Part shown: positions 48,701 through 62,183 of the stretch, piece after piece
Layout: each line of letters starts with the position of its first letter
Numbering within the stretch: the stretch's first letter is position 1
Origin: Oscheius dolichura
Taxonomy: Eukaryota; Nematoda; Chromadorea; Rhabditida; Rhabditidae
Length of the DNA stretch: 64,000 bases
Assembly: GCA_932521035.1 (NCBI GenBank)
Contig: OW051496.1
Coordinates: 10,044,001 to 10,108,000, forward strand
Direction: 5' to 3'
The notes under the pieces: generated by a model
The model's input: only the letters and a program-made list of their open reading frames with translations
The model's database searches: none
Told to the model about the DNA's origin: nothing
Made by a program: the position numbers and the translations under genes

Positions 48701-51700
48701 CCTACCGTAGTTGCTTCTGATTTGCCGTGGTTCGGCAACATGTAGATGTTGCCCTACCGTAAGGTTCCTTCTTCTGATTTCCCGTGGTTCGGCAACATGT
48801 AGATGTTGCCCTACCTTAAGGTCCCTTCTTCTGATTTGCCGTGGTTCGGCAACATGTAGATGTTGCCCTACCGTAAGGTTCCTTCTTCTGATTTCCGTTG
48901 TTCGGCAAAACGTAGATGTTGCCCTACCGTAAGGTTCCTTCTTCTGATTTCCGTTGTTCGGCAACATGTAGATGTTGCCCTACCGTAACTGCTTCTGATT
49001 TGACGTGGTTCGGCAACATGTAGATGTTGCCCTACCGTAGTTGCTTCTGATTTGCCGTGGTTCGGCAGCATGTAGATGTTGCCCTACCGTAGTTGCCTCT
49101 GATTTGTGGTGGTTCGGCAACATGTAGATGTTGCCCTACCGTAGTTGCTTCTGATTTGCCGTGGTTCGGCAACATGTAGATGTTGCCCTACCGTAATTGC
49201 TTCTGATTTGCCGTGGTTCGGCAACATGTAGATGTTGCCCTACCGTAATTGCTTCTGATTTGCCGTGGTTCGGCAACATGTAGATGTTGCCCTACCGTAA
49301 TTGCTTCTGATTTGCCGTGGTTCGGCAACATGTAGATGCTGCCCTACCGTAGTTGCTTCTGATTTGCCGTGGTTCGGCAACATGTAGATGTTGCCCTACC
49401 GTAGTTGCCTCTGATTTGTGGTGGTTCGGCAACATGTAGATGTTGCCCTACCGTAGTTGCCTCTGATTTGTGGTGGTTCGGCAACATGTAGATGTTGCCC
49501 TACCGTAAGGTCCCTTCTTCTGATTTCCCGTGGTTCGGCAACATGTAGATGTTGCCCTACCGTAAGGTTCCTTCTTCTGATTTGCCGTGGTTCGGCAACA
49601 TGTAGATGTTGCCCTACCGTAAGGTTCCTTCTTCTGATTTGCCGTGGTTCGGCAACATGTAGATGTTGCCCTACCGTAAGGTCCCTTCTTCTGATTTGCC
49701 GTGGTTCGGCAACATGTAGATGTTGCCCTACCGTAAGGTCCCTTCTTCTGATTTCCCGTGGTTCGGCAACATGTAGATGTTGCCCTACCGTAAGCTCCCT
49801 TCTTCTGATTTGCCGTGGTTCGGCAACATGTAGATGTTGCCCTACCGTAAGGTTCCTTCTTCTGATTTCCCGTGGTTCGGCAACATGTAGATGTTGCCCT
49901 ACCGTAAGGTCCCTTCTTCTGATTTGCCGTGGTTCGGCAACATGTAGATGTTGCCCTACCGTAAGGTCCCTTCTTCTGATTTGCCGTGGTTCGGCAACAT
50001 GTAGATGTTGCCCTACCGTAAGGTCCCTTCTTCTGATTTGCCGTGGTTCGGCAACATGTAGATGTTGCCCTACCGTAAGGTTCCTTCTTCTGATTTCCCG
50101 TGGTTCGGCAACATGTAGATGTTGCCCTACCGTAAGGTCCCTTCTTCTGATTTGCCGTGGTTCGGCAACATGTAGATGTTGCCCTACCGTAGTTGCTTCT
50201 GATTTGCCGTGGTTCGGCAACATGTAGATGTTGCCCTACCGTAAGGTCCCTTCTTCTGATTTCCCGTGGTTCGGCAACATGTAGATGTTGCCCTACCGTA
50301 GTTGCTTCTGATTTGTGGTGGTTCGGCAACATGTAGATGTTGCCCTACCGTAACTGCTTCTGATTTGACGTGGTTCGGCAACATGTAGATGTTGCCCTAC
50401 CGTAATTGCTTCTGATTTGCCGTGGTTCGGCAACATGTAGATGTTGCCCTACCGTAATTGCTTCTGATTTCCCGTGGTTCGGCAACATGTAGATGTTGCC
50501 CTACCGTAACTGCTTCTGATTTCCCGTGGTTCGGCAACATGTAGATGTTGCCCTACCGTAACTGCTTCTGATTTGACGTGGTTCGGCAACATGTAGATGT
50601 TGCCCTACCGTAACTGCTTCTGATTTCCCGTGGTTCGGCAACATGTAGATGTTGCCCTACCGTAACTGCTTCTGATTTGACGTGGTTCGGCAACATGTAG
50701 ATGTTGCCCTACCGTAACTGCTTCTGATTTGACGTGGTTCGGCAACATGTAGATGTTGCCCTACCGTAACTGCTTCTGATTTGACGTGGTTCGGCAACAT
50801 GTAGATGTTGCCCTACCGTAAGGTCCCTTCTTCTGATTTCCCGTGGTTCGGCAACATGTAGATGTTGCCCTACCGTAAGGTTCCTTCTTCTGATTTGCCG
50901 TGGTTCGGCAACATGTAGATGTTGCCCTACCGTAAGGTTCCTTCTTCTGATTTGCCGTGGTTCGGCAACATGTAGATGTTGCCCTACCGTAAGGTCCCTT
51001 CTTCTGATTTGCCGTGGTTCGGCAACATGTAGATGTTGCCCTACCGTAAGGTCCCTTCTTCTGATTTCCCGTGGTTCGGCAACATGTAGATGTTGCCCTA
51101 CCGTAAGGTCCCTTCTTCTGATTTGCCGTGGTTCGGCAACATGTAGATGTTGCCCTACCGTAAGGTCCCTTCTTCTGATTTGCCGTGGTTCGGCAACATG
51201 TAGATGTTGCCCTACCGTAAGGTTCCTTCTTCTGATTTCCCGTGGTTCGGCAACATGTAGATGTTGCCCTACCGTAAGGTCCCTTCTTCTGATTTGCCGT
51301 GGTTCGGCAACATGTAGATGTTGCCCTACCGTAAGGTCCCTTCTTCTGATTTGCCGTGGTTCGGCAACATGTAGATGTTGCCCTACCGTAGTTGCTTCTG
51401 ATTTGCCGTGGTTCGGCAACATGTAGATGTTGCCCTACCGTAAGGTCCCTTCTTCTGATTTCCCGTGGTTCGGCAACATGTAGATGTTGCCCTACCGTAG
51501 TTGCTTCTGATTTGTGGTGGTTCGGCAACATGTAGATGTTGCCCTACCGTAGTTGCTTCTGATTTGTGGTGGTTCGGCAACATGTAGATGTTGCCCTACC
51601 GTAGTTGCTTCTGATTTGTGGTGGTTCGGCAACATGTAGATGTTGCCCTACCGTAGTTGCTTCTGATTTGCCGTGGTTCGGCAACATGTAGATGTTGCCC

Positions 51701-54700
51701 TACCGTAGTTGCTTCTGATTTGCCGTGGTTCGGCAACATGTAGATGTTGCCCTACCGTAGTTGCTTCTGATTTGCCGTGGTTCGGCAACATGTAGATGTT
51801 GCCCTACCGTAATTGCTTCTGATTTGCCGTGGTTCGGCAACATGTAGATGTTGCCCTACCGTAATTGCTTCTGATTTGCCGTGGTTCGGCAACATGTAGA
51901 TGTTGCCCTACCGTAATTGCTTCTGATTTGCCGTGGTTCGGCAACATGTAGATGTTGCCCTACCGTAATTGGTTCTGATTTGCCGTGGTTCGGCAACATG
52001 TAGATGTTGCCCTACCGTAGTTGCCTCTGATTTGTGGTGGTTCGGCAACATGTAGATGTTGCCCTACCGTAGTTGCCTCTGATTTGTGGTGGTTCGGCAA
52101 CATGTAGATGTTGCCCTACCGTAAGGTCCCCTCTTCTGATTTCCCGTGGTTCGGCAACATGTAGATGTTGCCCTACCGTAAGGTCCCTTCTTCTGATTTC
52201 CCGTGGTTCGGCAACATGTAGATGTTGCCCTACCGTAAGGTCCCCTCTTCTGATTTCCCGTGGTTCGGCAACATGTAGATGTTGCCCTACCGTAAGGTCC
52301 CTTCTTCTGATTTCCCGTGGTTCGGCAACATGTAGATGTTGCCCTACCGTAAGGTTCCTTCTTCTGATTTGCCGTGGTTCGGCAACATGTAGATGTTGCC
52401 CTACCGTAAGGTCCCTTCTTCTGATTTCCCGTGGTTCGGCAACATGTAGATGTTGCCCTACCGTAAGGTCCCTTCTTCTGATTTCCCGTGGTTCGGCAAC
52501 ATGTAGATGTTGCCCTACCGTAAGGTCCCCTCTTCTGATTTCCCGTGGTTCGGCAACATGTAGATGTTGCCCTACCGTAAGGTCCCTTCTTCTGATTTCC
52601 CGTGGTTCGGCAACATGTAGATGTTGCCCTACCGTAAGGTTCCTTCTTCTGATTTGCCGTGGTTCGGCAACATGTAGATGTTGCCCTACCGTAAGGTCCC
52701 TTCTTCTGATTTGCCGTGGTTCGGCAACATGTAGATGTTGCCCTACCGTAAGGTCCCTTCTTCTGATTTCCCGTGGTTCGGCAACATGTAGATGTTGCCC
52801 TACCGTAAGGTTCCTTCTTCTGATTTGCCGTGGTTCGGCAACATGTAGATGTTGCCCTACCGTAAGGTCCCTTCTTCTGATTTGCCGTGGTTCGGCAACA
52901 TGTAGATGTTGCCCTACCGTAAGGTTCCTTCTTCTGATTTCCCGTGGTTCGGCAACATGTAGATGTTGCCCTACCGTAGTTGCTTCTGATTTGCCGTGGT
53001 TCGGCAACATGTAGATGTTGCCCTACCGTAAGGTCCCTTCTTCTGATTTGCCGTGGTTCGGCAACATGTAGATGTTGCCCTACCGTAGTTGCTTCTGATT
53101 TGTGGTGGTTCGGCAACATGTAGATGTTGCCCTACCGTAGTTGCTTCTGATTTGTGGTGGTTCGGCAACATGTAGATGTTGCCCTACCGTAGTTGCTTCT
53201 GATTTGCCGTGGTTCGGCAACATGTAGATGTTGCCCTACCGTAATTGCTTCTGATTTGCCGTGGTTCGGCAACATGTAGATGTTGCCCTACCGTAAGGTC
53301 CCTTCTTCTGATTTCCCGTGGTTCGGCAACATGTAGATGTTGCCCTACCGTAAGGTCCCTTCTTCTGATTTCCCGTGGTTCGGCAACATGTAGATGTTGC
53401 CCTACCGTAAGGTTCCTTCTTCTGATTTCCCGTGGTTCGGCAACATGTAGATGTTGCCCTACCGTAAGGTCCCTTCTTCTGATTTGCCGTGGTTCGGCAA
53501 CATGTAGATGTTGCCCTACCGTAAGGTTCCTTCTTCTGATTTCCCGTGGTTCGGCAACATGTAGATGTTGCCCTACCGTAAGGTCCCTTCTTCTGATTTG
53601 CCGTGGTTCGGCAACATGTAGATGTTGCCCTACCGTAGTTGCTTCTGATTTGCCGTGGTTCGGCAACATGTAGATGTTGCCCTACCGTAGTTGCTTCTGA
53701 TTTGTGGTGGTTCGGCAACATGTAGATGTTGCCCTACCGTAGTTGCTTCTGATTTGTGGTGGTTCGGCAACATGTAGATGTTGCCCTACCGTAAGCTCCC
53801 TTCTTCTGATTTGCCGTGGTTCGGCAACATGTAGATGTTGCCCTACCGTAACTGCTTCTGATTTGACGTGGTTCGGCAACATGTAGATGTTGCCCTACCG
53901 TAATTGCTTCTGATTTGCCGTGGTTCGGCAACATGTAGATGTTGCCCTACCGTAAGGTCCCTTCTTCTGATTTGCCGTGGTTCGGCAACATGTAGATGTT
54001 GCCCTACCGTAAGGTCCCTTCTTCTGATTTGCCGTGGTTCGGCAACATGTAGATGTTGCCCTACCGTAAGGTTCCTTCTTCTGATTTCCCGTGGTTCGGC
54101 AACATGTAGATGTTGCCCTACCGTAAGGTCCCTTCTTCTGATTTGCCGTGGTTCGGCAACATGTAGATGTTGCCCTACCGTAGTTGCTTCTGATTTGTGG
54201 TGGTTCGGCAACATGTAGATGTTGCCCTACCGTAAGGTCCCTTCTTCTGATTTGCCGTGGTTCGGCAACATGTAGATGTTGCCCTACCGTAAGGTCCCTT
54301 CTTCTGATTTCCCGTGGTTCGGCAACATGTAGATGTTGCCCTACCGTAAGGTCCCTTCTTCTGATTTCCCGTGGTTCGGCAACATGTAGATGTTGCCCTA
54401 CCGTAAGGTCCCTTCTTCTGATTTGCCGTGGTTCGGCAACATGTAGATGTTGCCCTACCGTAGTTGCTTCTGATTTGCCGTGGTTCGGCAACATGTAGAT
54501 GTTGCCCTACCGTAAGGTCCCTTCTTCTGATTTCCCGTGGTTCGGCAACATGTAGATGTTGCCCTACCGTAGTTGCTTCTGATTTGTGGTGGTTCGGCAA
54601 CATGTAGATGTTGCCCTACCGTAATTGCTTCTGATTTGCCGTGGTTCGGCAACATGTAGATGTTGCCCTACCGTAAGGTCCCCTCTTCTGATTTCCCGTG

Positions 54701-57700
54701 GTTCGGCAACATGTAGATGTTGCCCTACCGTAAGGTCCCTTCTTCTGATTTCCCGTGGTTCGGCAACATGTAGATGTTGCCCTACCGTAAGGTTCCTTCT
54801 TCTGATTTCCCGTGGTTCGGCAACATGTAGATGTTGCCCTACCGTAAGGTCCCTTCTTCTGATTTGCCGTGGTTCGGCAACATGTAGATGTTGCCCTACC
54901 GTAAGGTCCCTTCTTCTGATTTGCCGTGGTTCGGCAACATGTAGATGTTGCCCTACCGTAAGGTTCCTTCTTCTGATTTCCCGTGGTTCGGCAACATGTA
55001 GATGTTGCCCTACCGTAGTTGCCTCTGATTTGTGGTGGTTCGGCAACATGTAGATGTTGCCCTACCGTAGTTGCCTCTGATTTGTGGTGGTTCGGCAACA
55101 TGTAGATGTTGCCCTACCGTAAGGTCCCTTCTTCTGATTTCCCGTGGTTCGGCAACATGTAGATGTTGCCCTACCGTAAGGTCCCCTCTTCTGATTTCCC
55201 GTGGTTCGGCAACATGTAGATGTTGCCCTACCGTAAGGTCCCTTCTTCTGATTTCCCGTGGTTCGGCAACATGTAGATGTTGCCCTACCGTAAGGTTCCT
55301 TCTTCTGATTTCCCGTGGTTCGGCAACATGTAGATGTTGCCCTACCGTAAGGTCCCTTCTTCTGATTTGCCGTGGTTCGGCAACATGTAGATGTTGCCCT
55401 ACCGTAAGGTCCCTTCTTCTGATTTGCCGTGGTTCGGCAACATGTAGATGTTGCCCTACCGTAGTTGCTTCTGATTTGTGGTGGTTCGGCAACATGTAGA
55501 TGTTGCCCTACCGTAGTTGCTTCTGATTTGTGGTGGTTCGGCAACATGTAGATGTTGCCCTACCGTAAGGTCCCTTCTTCTGATTTGCCGTGGTTCGGCA
55601 ACATGTAGATGTTGCCCTACCGTAAGGTCCCTTCTTCTGATTTGCCGTGGTTCGGCAACATGTAGATGTTGCCCTACCGTAGTTGCTTCTGATTTGTGGT
55701 GGTTCGGCAACATGTAGATGTTGCCCTACCGTAGTTGCTTCTGATTTGTGGTGGTTCGGCAACATGTAGATGTTGCCCTACCGTAGTTGCTTCTGATTTG
55801 TGGTGGTTCGGCAACATGTAGATGTTGCCCTACCGTAGTTGCTTCTGATTTGCCGTGGTTCGGCAACATGTAGATGTTGCCCTACCGTAAGGTCCCCTCT
55901 TCTGATTTCCCGTGGTTCGGCAACATGTAGATGTTGCCCTACCGTAAGGTTCCTTCTTCTGATTTCCCGTGGTTCGGCAACATGTAGATGTTGCCCTACC
56001 GTAAGGTCCCTTCTTCTGATTTGCCGTGGTTCGGCAACATGTAGATGTTGCCCTACCGTAGTTGCTTCTGATTTGCCGTGGTTCGGCAACATGTAGATGT
56101 TGCCCTACCGTAGTTGCTTCTGATTTGTGGTGGTTCGGCAACATGTAGATGTTGCCCTACCGTAGTTGCTTCTGATTTGTGGTGGTTCGGCAACATGTAG
56201 ATGTTGCCCTACCGTAGTTGCTTCTGATTTGCCGTGGTTCGGCAACATGTAGATGTTGCCCTACCGTAGTTGCTTCTGATTTGCCGTGGTTCGGCAACAT
56301 GTAGATGTTGCCCTACCGTAGTTGCCTCTGATTTGTGGTGGTTCGGCAACATGTAGATGTTGCCCTACCGTAGTTGCCTCTGATTTGCCGTGGTTCGGCA
56401 ACATGTAGATGTTGCCCTACCGTAACTGCTTCTGATTTGACGTGGTTCGGCAACATGTAGATGTTGCCCTACCGTAAGGTCCCCTCTTCTGATTTGCCGT
56501 GGTTCGGCAACATGTAGATGTTGCCCTACCGTAACTGCTTCTGATTTGACGTGGTTCGGCAACATGTAGATGTTGCCCTACCGTAACTGCTTCTGATTTG
56601 ACGTGGTTCGGCAACATGTAGATGTTGCCCTACCGTAATTGCTTCTGATTTCCCGTGGTTCGGCAACATGTAGATGTTGCCCTACCGTAATTGCTTCTGA
56701 TTTCCCGTGGTTCGGCAACATGTAGATGTTGCCCTACCGTAACTGCTTCTGATTTGACGTGGTTCGGCAACATGTAGATGTTGCCCTACCGTAACTGCTT
56801 CTGATTTCCCGTGGTTCGGCAACATGTAGATGTTGCCCTACCGTAGTTGCCTCTGATTTGCCGTGGTTCGGCAACATGTAGATGTTGCCCTACCGTAACT
56901 GCTTCTGATTTGACGTGGTTCGGCAACATGTAGATGTTGCCCTACCGTAACTGCTTCTGATTTCCCGTGGTTCGGCAACATGTAGATGTTGCCCTACCGT
57001 AACTGCTTCTGATTTGGCGTGGTTCGGCAACATGTAGATGTTGCCCTACCGTAACTGCTTCTGATTTCCCGTGGTTCGGCAACATGTAGATGTTGCCCTA
57101 CCGTAACTGCTTCTGATTTGACGTGGTTCGGCAACATGTAGATGTTGCCCTACCGTAGTTGCTTCTGATTTGCCGTGGTTCGGCAACATGTAGATGTTGC
57201 CCTACCGTAACTGCTTCTGATTTGACGTGGTTCGGCAACATGTAGATGTTGCCCTACCGTAGTTGCCTCTGATTTGCCGTGGTTCGGCAACATGTAGATG
57301 TTGCCCTACCGTAACTGCTTCTGATTTGGCGTGGTTCGGCAACATGTAGATGTTGCCCTACCGTAACTGCTTCTGATTTCCCGTGGTTCGGCAACATGTA
57401 GATGTTGCCCTACCGTAGTTGCTTCTGATTTCCCGTGGTTCGGCAACATGTAGATGTTGCCCTACCGTAACTGCTTCTGATTTCCCGTGGTTCGGCAACA
57501 TGTAGATGTTGCCCTACCGTAAGGTCCCTTCTTCTGATTTGCCGTGGTTCGGCAACATGTAGATGTTGCCCTACCGTAGTTGCTTCTGATTTGCCGTGGT
57601 TCGGCAACATGTAGATGTTGCCCTACCGTAGTTGCTTCTGATTTGCCGTGGTTCGGCAACATGTAGATGTTGCCCTACCGTAAGGTTCCTTCTTCTGATT

Positions 57701-60496
57701 TCCCGTGGTTCGGCAACATGTAGATGTTGCCCTACCGTAAGGTCCCTTCTTCTGATTTGCCGTGGTTCGGCAACATGTAGATGTTGCCCTACCGTAATTG
57801 CTTCTGATTTGCCGTGGTTCGGCAACATGTAGATGTTGCCCTACCGTAGTTGCTTCTGATTTGTGGTGGTTCGGCAACATGTAGATGTTGCCCTACCGTA
57901 GTTGCTTCTGATTTGTGGTGGTTCGGCAACATGTAGATGTTGCCCTACCGTAAGGTCCCTTCTTCTGATTTGCCGTGGTTCGGCAACATGTAGATGTTGC
58001 CCTACCGTAAGGTCCCTTCTTCTGATTTCCCGTGGTTCGGCAACATGTAGATGTTGCCCTACCGTAAGGTCCCTTCTTCTGATTTCCCGTGGTTCGGCAA
58101 CATGTAGATGTTGCCCTACCGTAAGGTCCCTTCTTCTGATTTCCCGTGGTTCGGCAACATGTAGATGTTGCCCTACCGTAAGGTCCCTTCTTCTGATTTC
58201 CCGTGGTTCGGCAACATGTAGATGTTGCCCTACCGTAAGGTCCCTTCTTCTGATTTGCCGTGGTTCGGCAACATGTAGATGTTGCCCTACCGTAAGGTCC
58301 CTTCTTCTGATTTCCCGTGGTTCGGCAACATGTAGATGTTGCCCTACCGTAGTTGCTTCTGATTTGTGGTGGTTCGGCAACATGTAGATGTTGCCCTACC
58401 GTAGTTGCTTCTGATTTGCCGTGGTTCGGCAACATGTAGATGTTGCCCTACCGTAAGGTCCCTTCTTCTGATTTCCCGTGGTTCGGCAACATGTAGATGT
58501 TGCCCTACCGTAAGGTTCCTTCTTCTGATTTCCCGTGGTTCGGCAACATGTAGATGTTGCCCTACCGTAGTTGCTTCTGATTTGTGGTGGTTCGGCAACA
58601 TGTAGATGTTGCCCTACCGTAGTTGCTTCTGATTTCCCGTGGTTCGGCAACATGTAGATGTTGCCCTACCGTAAGGTCCCTTCTTCTGATTTCCCGTGGT
58701 TCGGCAACATGTAGATGTTGCCCTACCGTAAGGTTCCTTCTTCTGATTTCCCGTGGTTCGGCAACATGTAGATGTTGCCCTACCGTAAGGTCCCTTCTTC
58801 TGATTTGCCGTGGTTCGGCAACATGTAGATGTTGCCCTACCGTAAGGTTCCTTCTTCTGATTTCCCGTGGTTCGGCAACATGTAGATGTTGCCCTACCGT
58901 AGTTGCTTCTGATTTGCCGTGGTTCGGCAACATGTAGATGTTGCCCTACCGTAAGGTCCCTTCTTCTGATTTCCCGTGGTTCGGCAACATGTAGATGTTG
59001 CCCTACCGTAAGGTCCCTTCTTCTGATTTCCCGTGGTTCGGCAACATGTAGATGTTGCCCTACCGTAAGGTCCCTTCTTCTGATTTCCCGTGGTTCGGCA
59101 ACATGTAGATGTTGCCCTACCGTAAGGTTCCTTCTTCTGATTTCCCGTGGTTCGGCAACATGTAGATGTTGCCCTACCGTAGTTGCTTCTGATTTGCCGT
59201 GGTTCGGCAACATGTAGATGTTGCCCTACCGTAAGGTCCCTTCTTCTGATTTCCCGTGGTTCGGCAACATGTAGATGTTGCCCTACCGTAAGGTCCCTTC
59301 TTCTGATTTCCCGTGGTTCGGCAACATGTAGATGTTGCCCTACCGTAAGGTCCCTTCTTCTGATTTCCCGTGGTTCGGCAACATGTAGATGTTGCCCTAC
59401 CGTAAGGTCCCTTCTTCTGATTTCCCGTGGTTCGGCAACATGTAGATGTTGCCCTACCGTAAGGTCCCTTCTTCTGATTTCCCGTGGTTCGGCAACATGT
59501 AGATGTTGCCCTACCGTAAGGTCCCTTCTTCTGATTTGCCGTGGTTCGGCAACATGTAGATGTTGCCCTACCGTAAGGTTCCTTCTTCTGATTTCCCGTG
59601 GTTCGGCAACATGTAGATGTTGCCCTACCGTAGTTGCTTCTGATTTGCCGTGGTTCGGCAACATGTAGATGTTGCCCTACCGTAAGGTCCCTTCTTCTGA
59701 TTTCCCGTGGTTCGGCAACATGTAGATGTTGCCCTACCGTAAGGTCCCTTCTTCTGATTTCCCGTGGTTCGGCAACATGTAGATGTTGCCCTACCGTAGT
59801 TGCTTCTGATTTGTGGTGGTTCGGCAACATGTAGATGTTGCCCTACCGTAGTTGCTTCTGATTTGCCGTGGTTCGGCAACATGTAGATGTTGCCCTACCG
59901 TAAGGTCCCTTCTTCTGATTTCCCGTGGTTCGGCAACATGTAGATGTTGCCCTACCGTAAGGTTCCTTCTTCTGATTTCCCGTGGTTCGGCAACATGTAG
60001 ATGTTGCCCTACCGTAGTTGCTTCTGATTTGTGGTGGTTCGGCAACATGTAGATGTTGCCCTACCGTAGTTGCTTCTGATTTCCCGTGGTTCGGCAACAT
60101 GTAGATGTTGCCCTACCGTAAGGTCCCTTCTTCTGATTTCCCGTGGTTCGGCAACATGTAGATGTTGCCCTACCGTAAGGTTCCTTCTTCTGATTTCCCG
60201 TGGTTCGGCAACATGTAGATGTTGCCCTACCGTAAGGTTCCTTCTTCTGATTTCCCGTGGTTCGGCAACATGTAGATGTTGCCCTACCGTAGTTGCTTCT
60301 GATTTGCCGTGGTTCGGCAACATGTAGATGTTGCCCTACCGTAAGGTTCCTTCTTCTGATTTCCCGTGGTTCGGCAACATGTAGATGTTGCCCTACCGTA
60401 GTTGCTTCTGATTTGCCGTGGTTCGGCAACATATAGATGTTGCCCTACCGTAGTTGCTTCTGATTTGCCGTGGTTCGGCAACATATAGATGTTGCC

Positions 60497-61026
60497 CTAC
60501 CGTAGTTGCTTCTGATTTCCCGTGGTTCGGCAACATGTAGATGTTGCCCTACCGTAGTTGCTTCTGATTTCGCGTGGTTCGGCAACATGTAGATGTTGCC
60601 CTACCGTAAGGTTCCTTCTTCTGATTTCCCGTGGTTCGGCAACATGTAGATGTTGCCCTACCGTAACTGCTTCTGATTTCGCGTGGTTCGGCAACATGTA
60701 GATGTTGCCCTACCGTAACTGCTTCTGATTTGACGTGGTTCGGCAACATGTAGATGTTGCCCTACCGTAATTGCTTCTGATTTCCCGTGGTTCGGCAACA
60801 TGTAGATGTTGCCCTACCGTAGTTGCTTCTGATTTCGCGTGGTTCGGCAACATGTAGATGTTGCCCTACCGTAAGGTTCCTTCTTCTGATTTCCCGTGGT
60901 TCGGCAACATGTAGATGTTGCCCTACCGTAACTGCTTCTGATTTCGCGTGGTTCGGCAACATGTAGATGTTGCCCTACCGTAACTGCTTCTGATTTGACG
61001 TGGTTCGGCAACATGTAGATGTTGCC
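60497..61026. repeat. 265-base higher-order repeat inside array 2
   Basis: Two adjacent 265-base blocks with the same order of variants, including the rare CGCGTGG joint twice in each block. Array 1 has no matching adjacent pair, so this duplication arose after the arrays separated. Confidence 0.75.
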
Positions 61027-61351
61027 CTACCGTAGTTGCTTCTGATTTGCCGTGGTTCGGCAACATGTAGATGTTGCCCTACCGTAAGGTTCCTTCTTCT
61101 GATTTCCCGTGGTTCGGCAACATGTAGATGTTGCCCTACCGTAACTGCTTCTGATTTGACGTGGTTCGGCAACATGTAGATGTTGCCCTACCGTAAGGTC
61201 CCCTCTTCTGATTTGACGTGGTTCGGCAACATGTAGATGTTGCCCTACCGTAGTTGCTTCTGATTTGTGGTGGTTCGGCAACATGTAGATGTTGCCCTAC
61301 CGTAGTTGCTTCTGATTTGCCGTGGTTCGGCAACATGTAGATGTTGCCCTA

Positions 61352-61363
61352 GTAAATGACAAG
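61352..61363. repeat. Cassette-edge relic inside array 2
   Basis: The same GTAAATGACAAG interruption as in array 1, here 832 bases before the next cassette instead of 500. Confidence 0.9.
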
Positions 61364-62183
61364 AACATGTAGATGTTGCCCTACCGTAGTTGCTTCTGAT
61401 TTGTGGTGGTTCGGCAACATGTAGATGTTGCCCTACCGTAGTTGCTTCTGATTTGCCGTGGTTCGGCAACATGTAGATGTTGCCCTACCGTAATTGCTTC
61501 TGATTTCCCGTGGTTCGGCAACATGTAGATGTTGCCCTACCGTAAGGTTCCTTCTTCTGATTTCCCGTGGTTCGGCAACATGTAGATGTTGCCCTACCGT
61601 AAGGTCCCTTCTTCTGATTTGCCGTGGTTCGGCAACATGTAGATGTTGCCCTACCGTAAGGTTCCTTCTTCTGATTTCCCGTGGTTCGGCAACATGTAGA
61701 TGTTGCCCTACCGTAGTTGCTTCTGATTTGCCGTGGTTCGGCAACATGTAGATGTTGCCCTACCGTAGTTGCTTCTGATTTCCCGTGGTTCGGCAACATG
61801 TAGATGTTGCCCTACCGTAACTGCTTCTGATTTGACGTGGTTCGGCAACATGTAGATGTTGCCCTACCGTAACTGCTTCTGATTTGACGTGGTTCGGCAA
61901 CATGTAGATGTTGCCCTACCGTAGTTGCTTCTGATTTGCCGTGGTTCGGCAACATGTAGATGTTGCCCTACCGTAGTTGCTTCTGATTTCCCGTGGTTCG
62001 GCAACATGTAGATGTTGCCCTACCGTAACTGCTTCTGATTTGACGTGGTTCGGCAACATGTAGATGTTGCCCTACCGTAAGGTCCCCTCTTCTGATTTGA
62101 CGTGGTTCGGCAACATGTAGATGTTGCCCTACCGTAGTTGCTTCTGATTTGCCGTGGTTCGGCAACATGTAGATGTTGCCCTA

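Larger units (their letters stand above)
45710..62183 (+). repeat. Hairpin minisatellite array 2 (16.5 kb)
   Basis: Same unit and orientation as array 1, roughly 290-315 units by length. Landmark variants occur in the same order as in array 1: the 30-base hairpin at the start, GATTTATGGTGG units, the TTCCGATTTGCC variant, a run of 57-base GACG units, two TTCCGTTGTTCGGC units with AAAACGTAG, the TAATTGGTTCTG unit and the cassette-edge relic. Blocks differ by whole units; the GACG run, for example, is three 57-base units shorter than in array 1. Confidence 0.97.

Noticed and set aside
21252-62183. Telomeric or rDNA repeat
   Set aside because: No TTAGGC runs and no ribosomal RNA sequence are present anywhere in the window.
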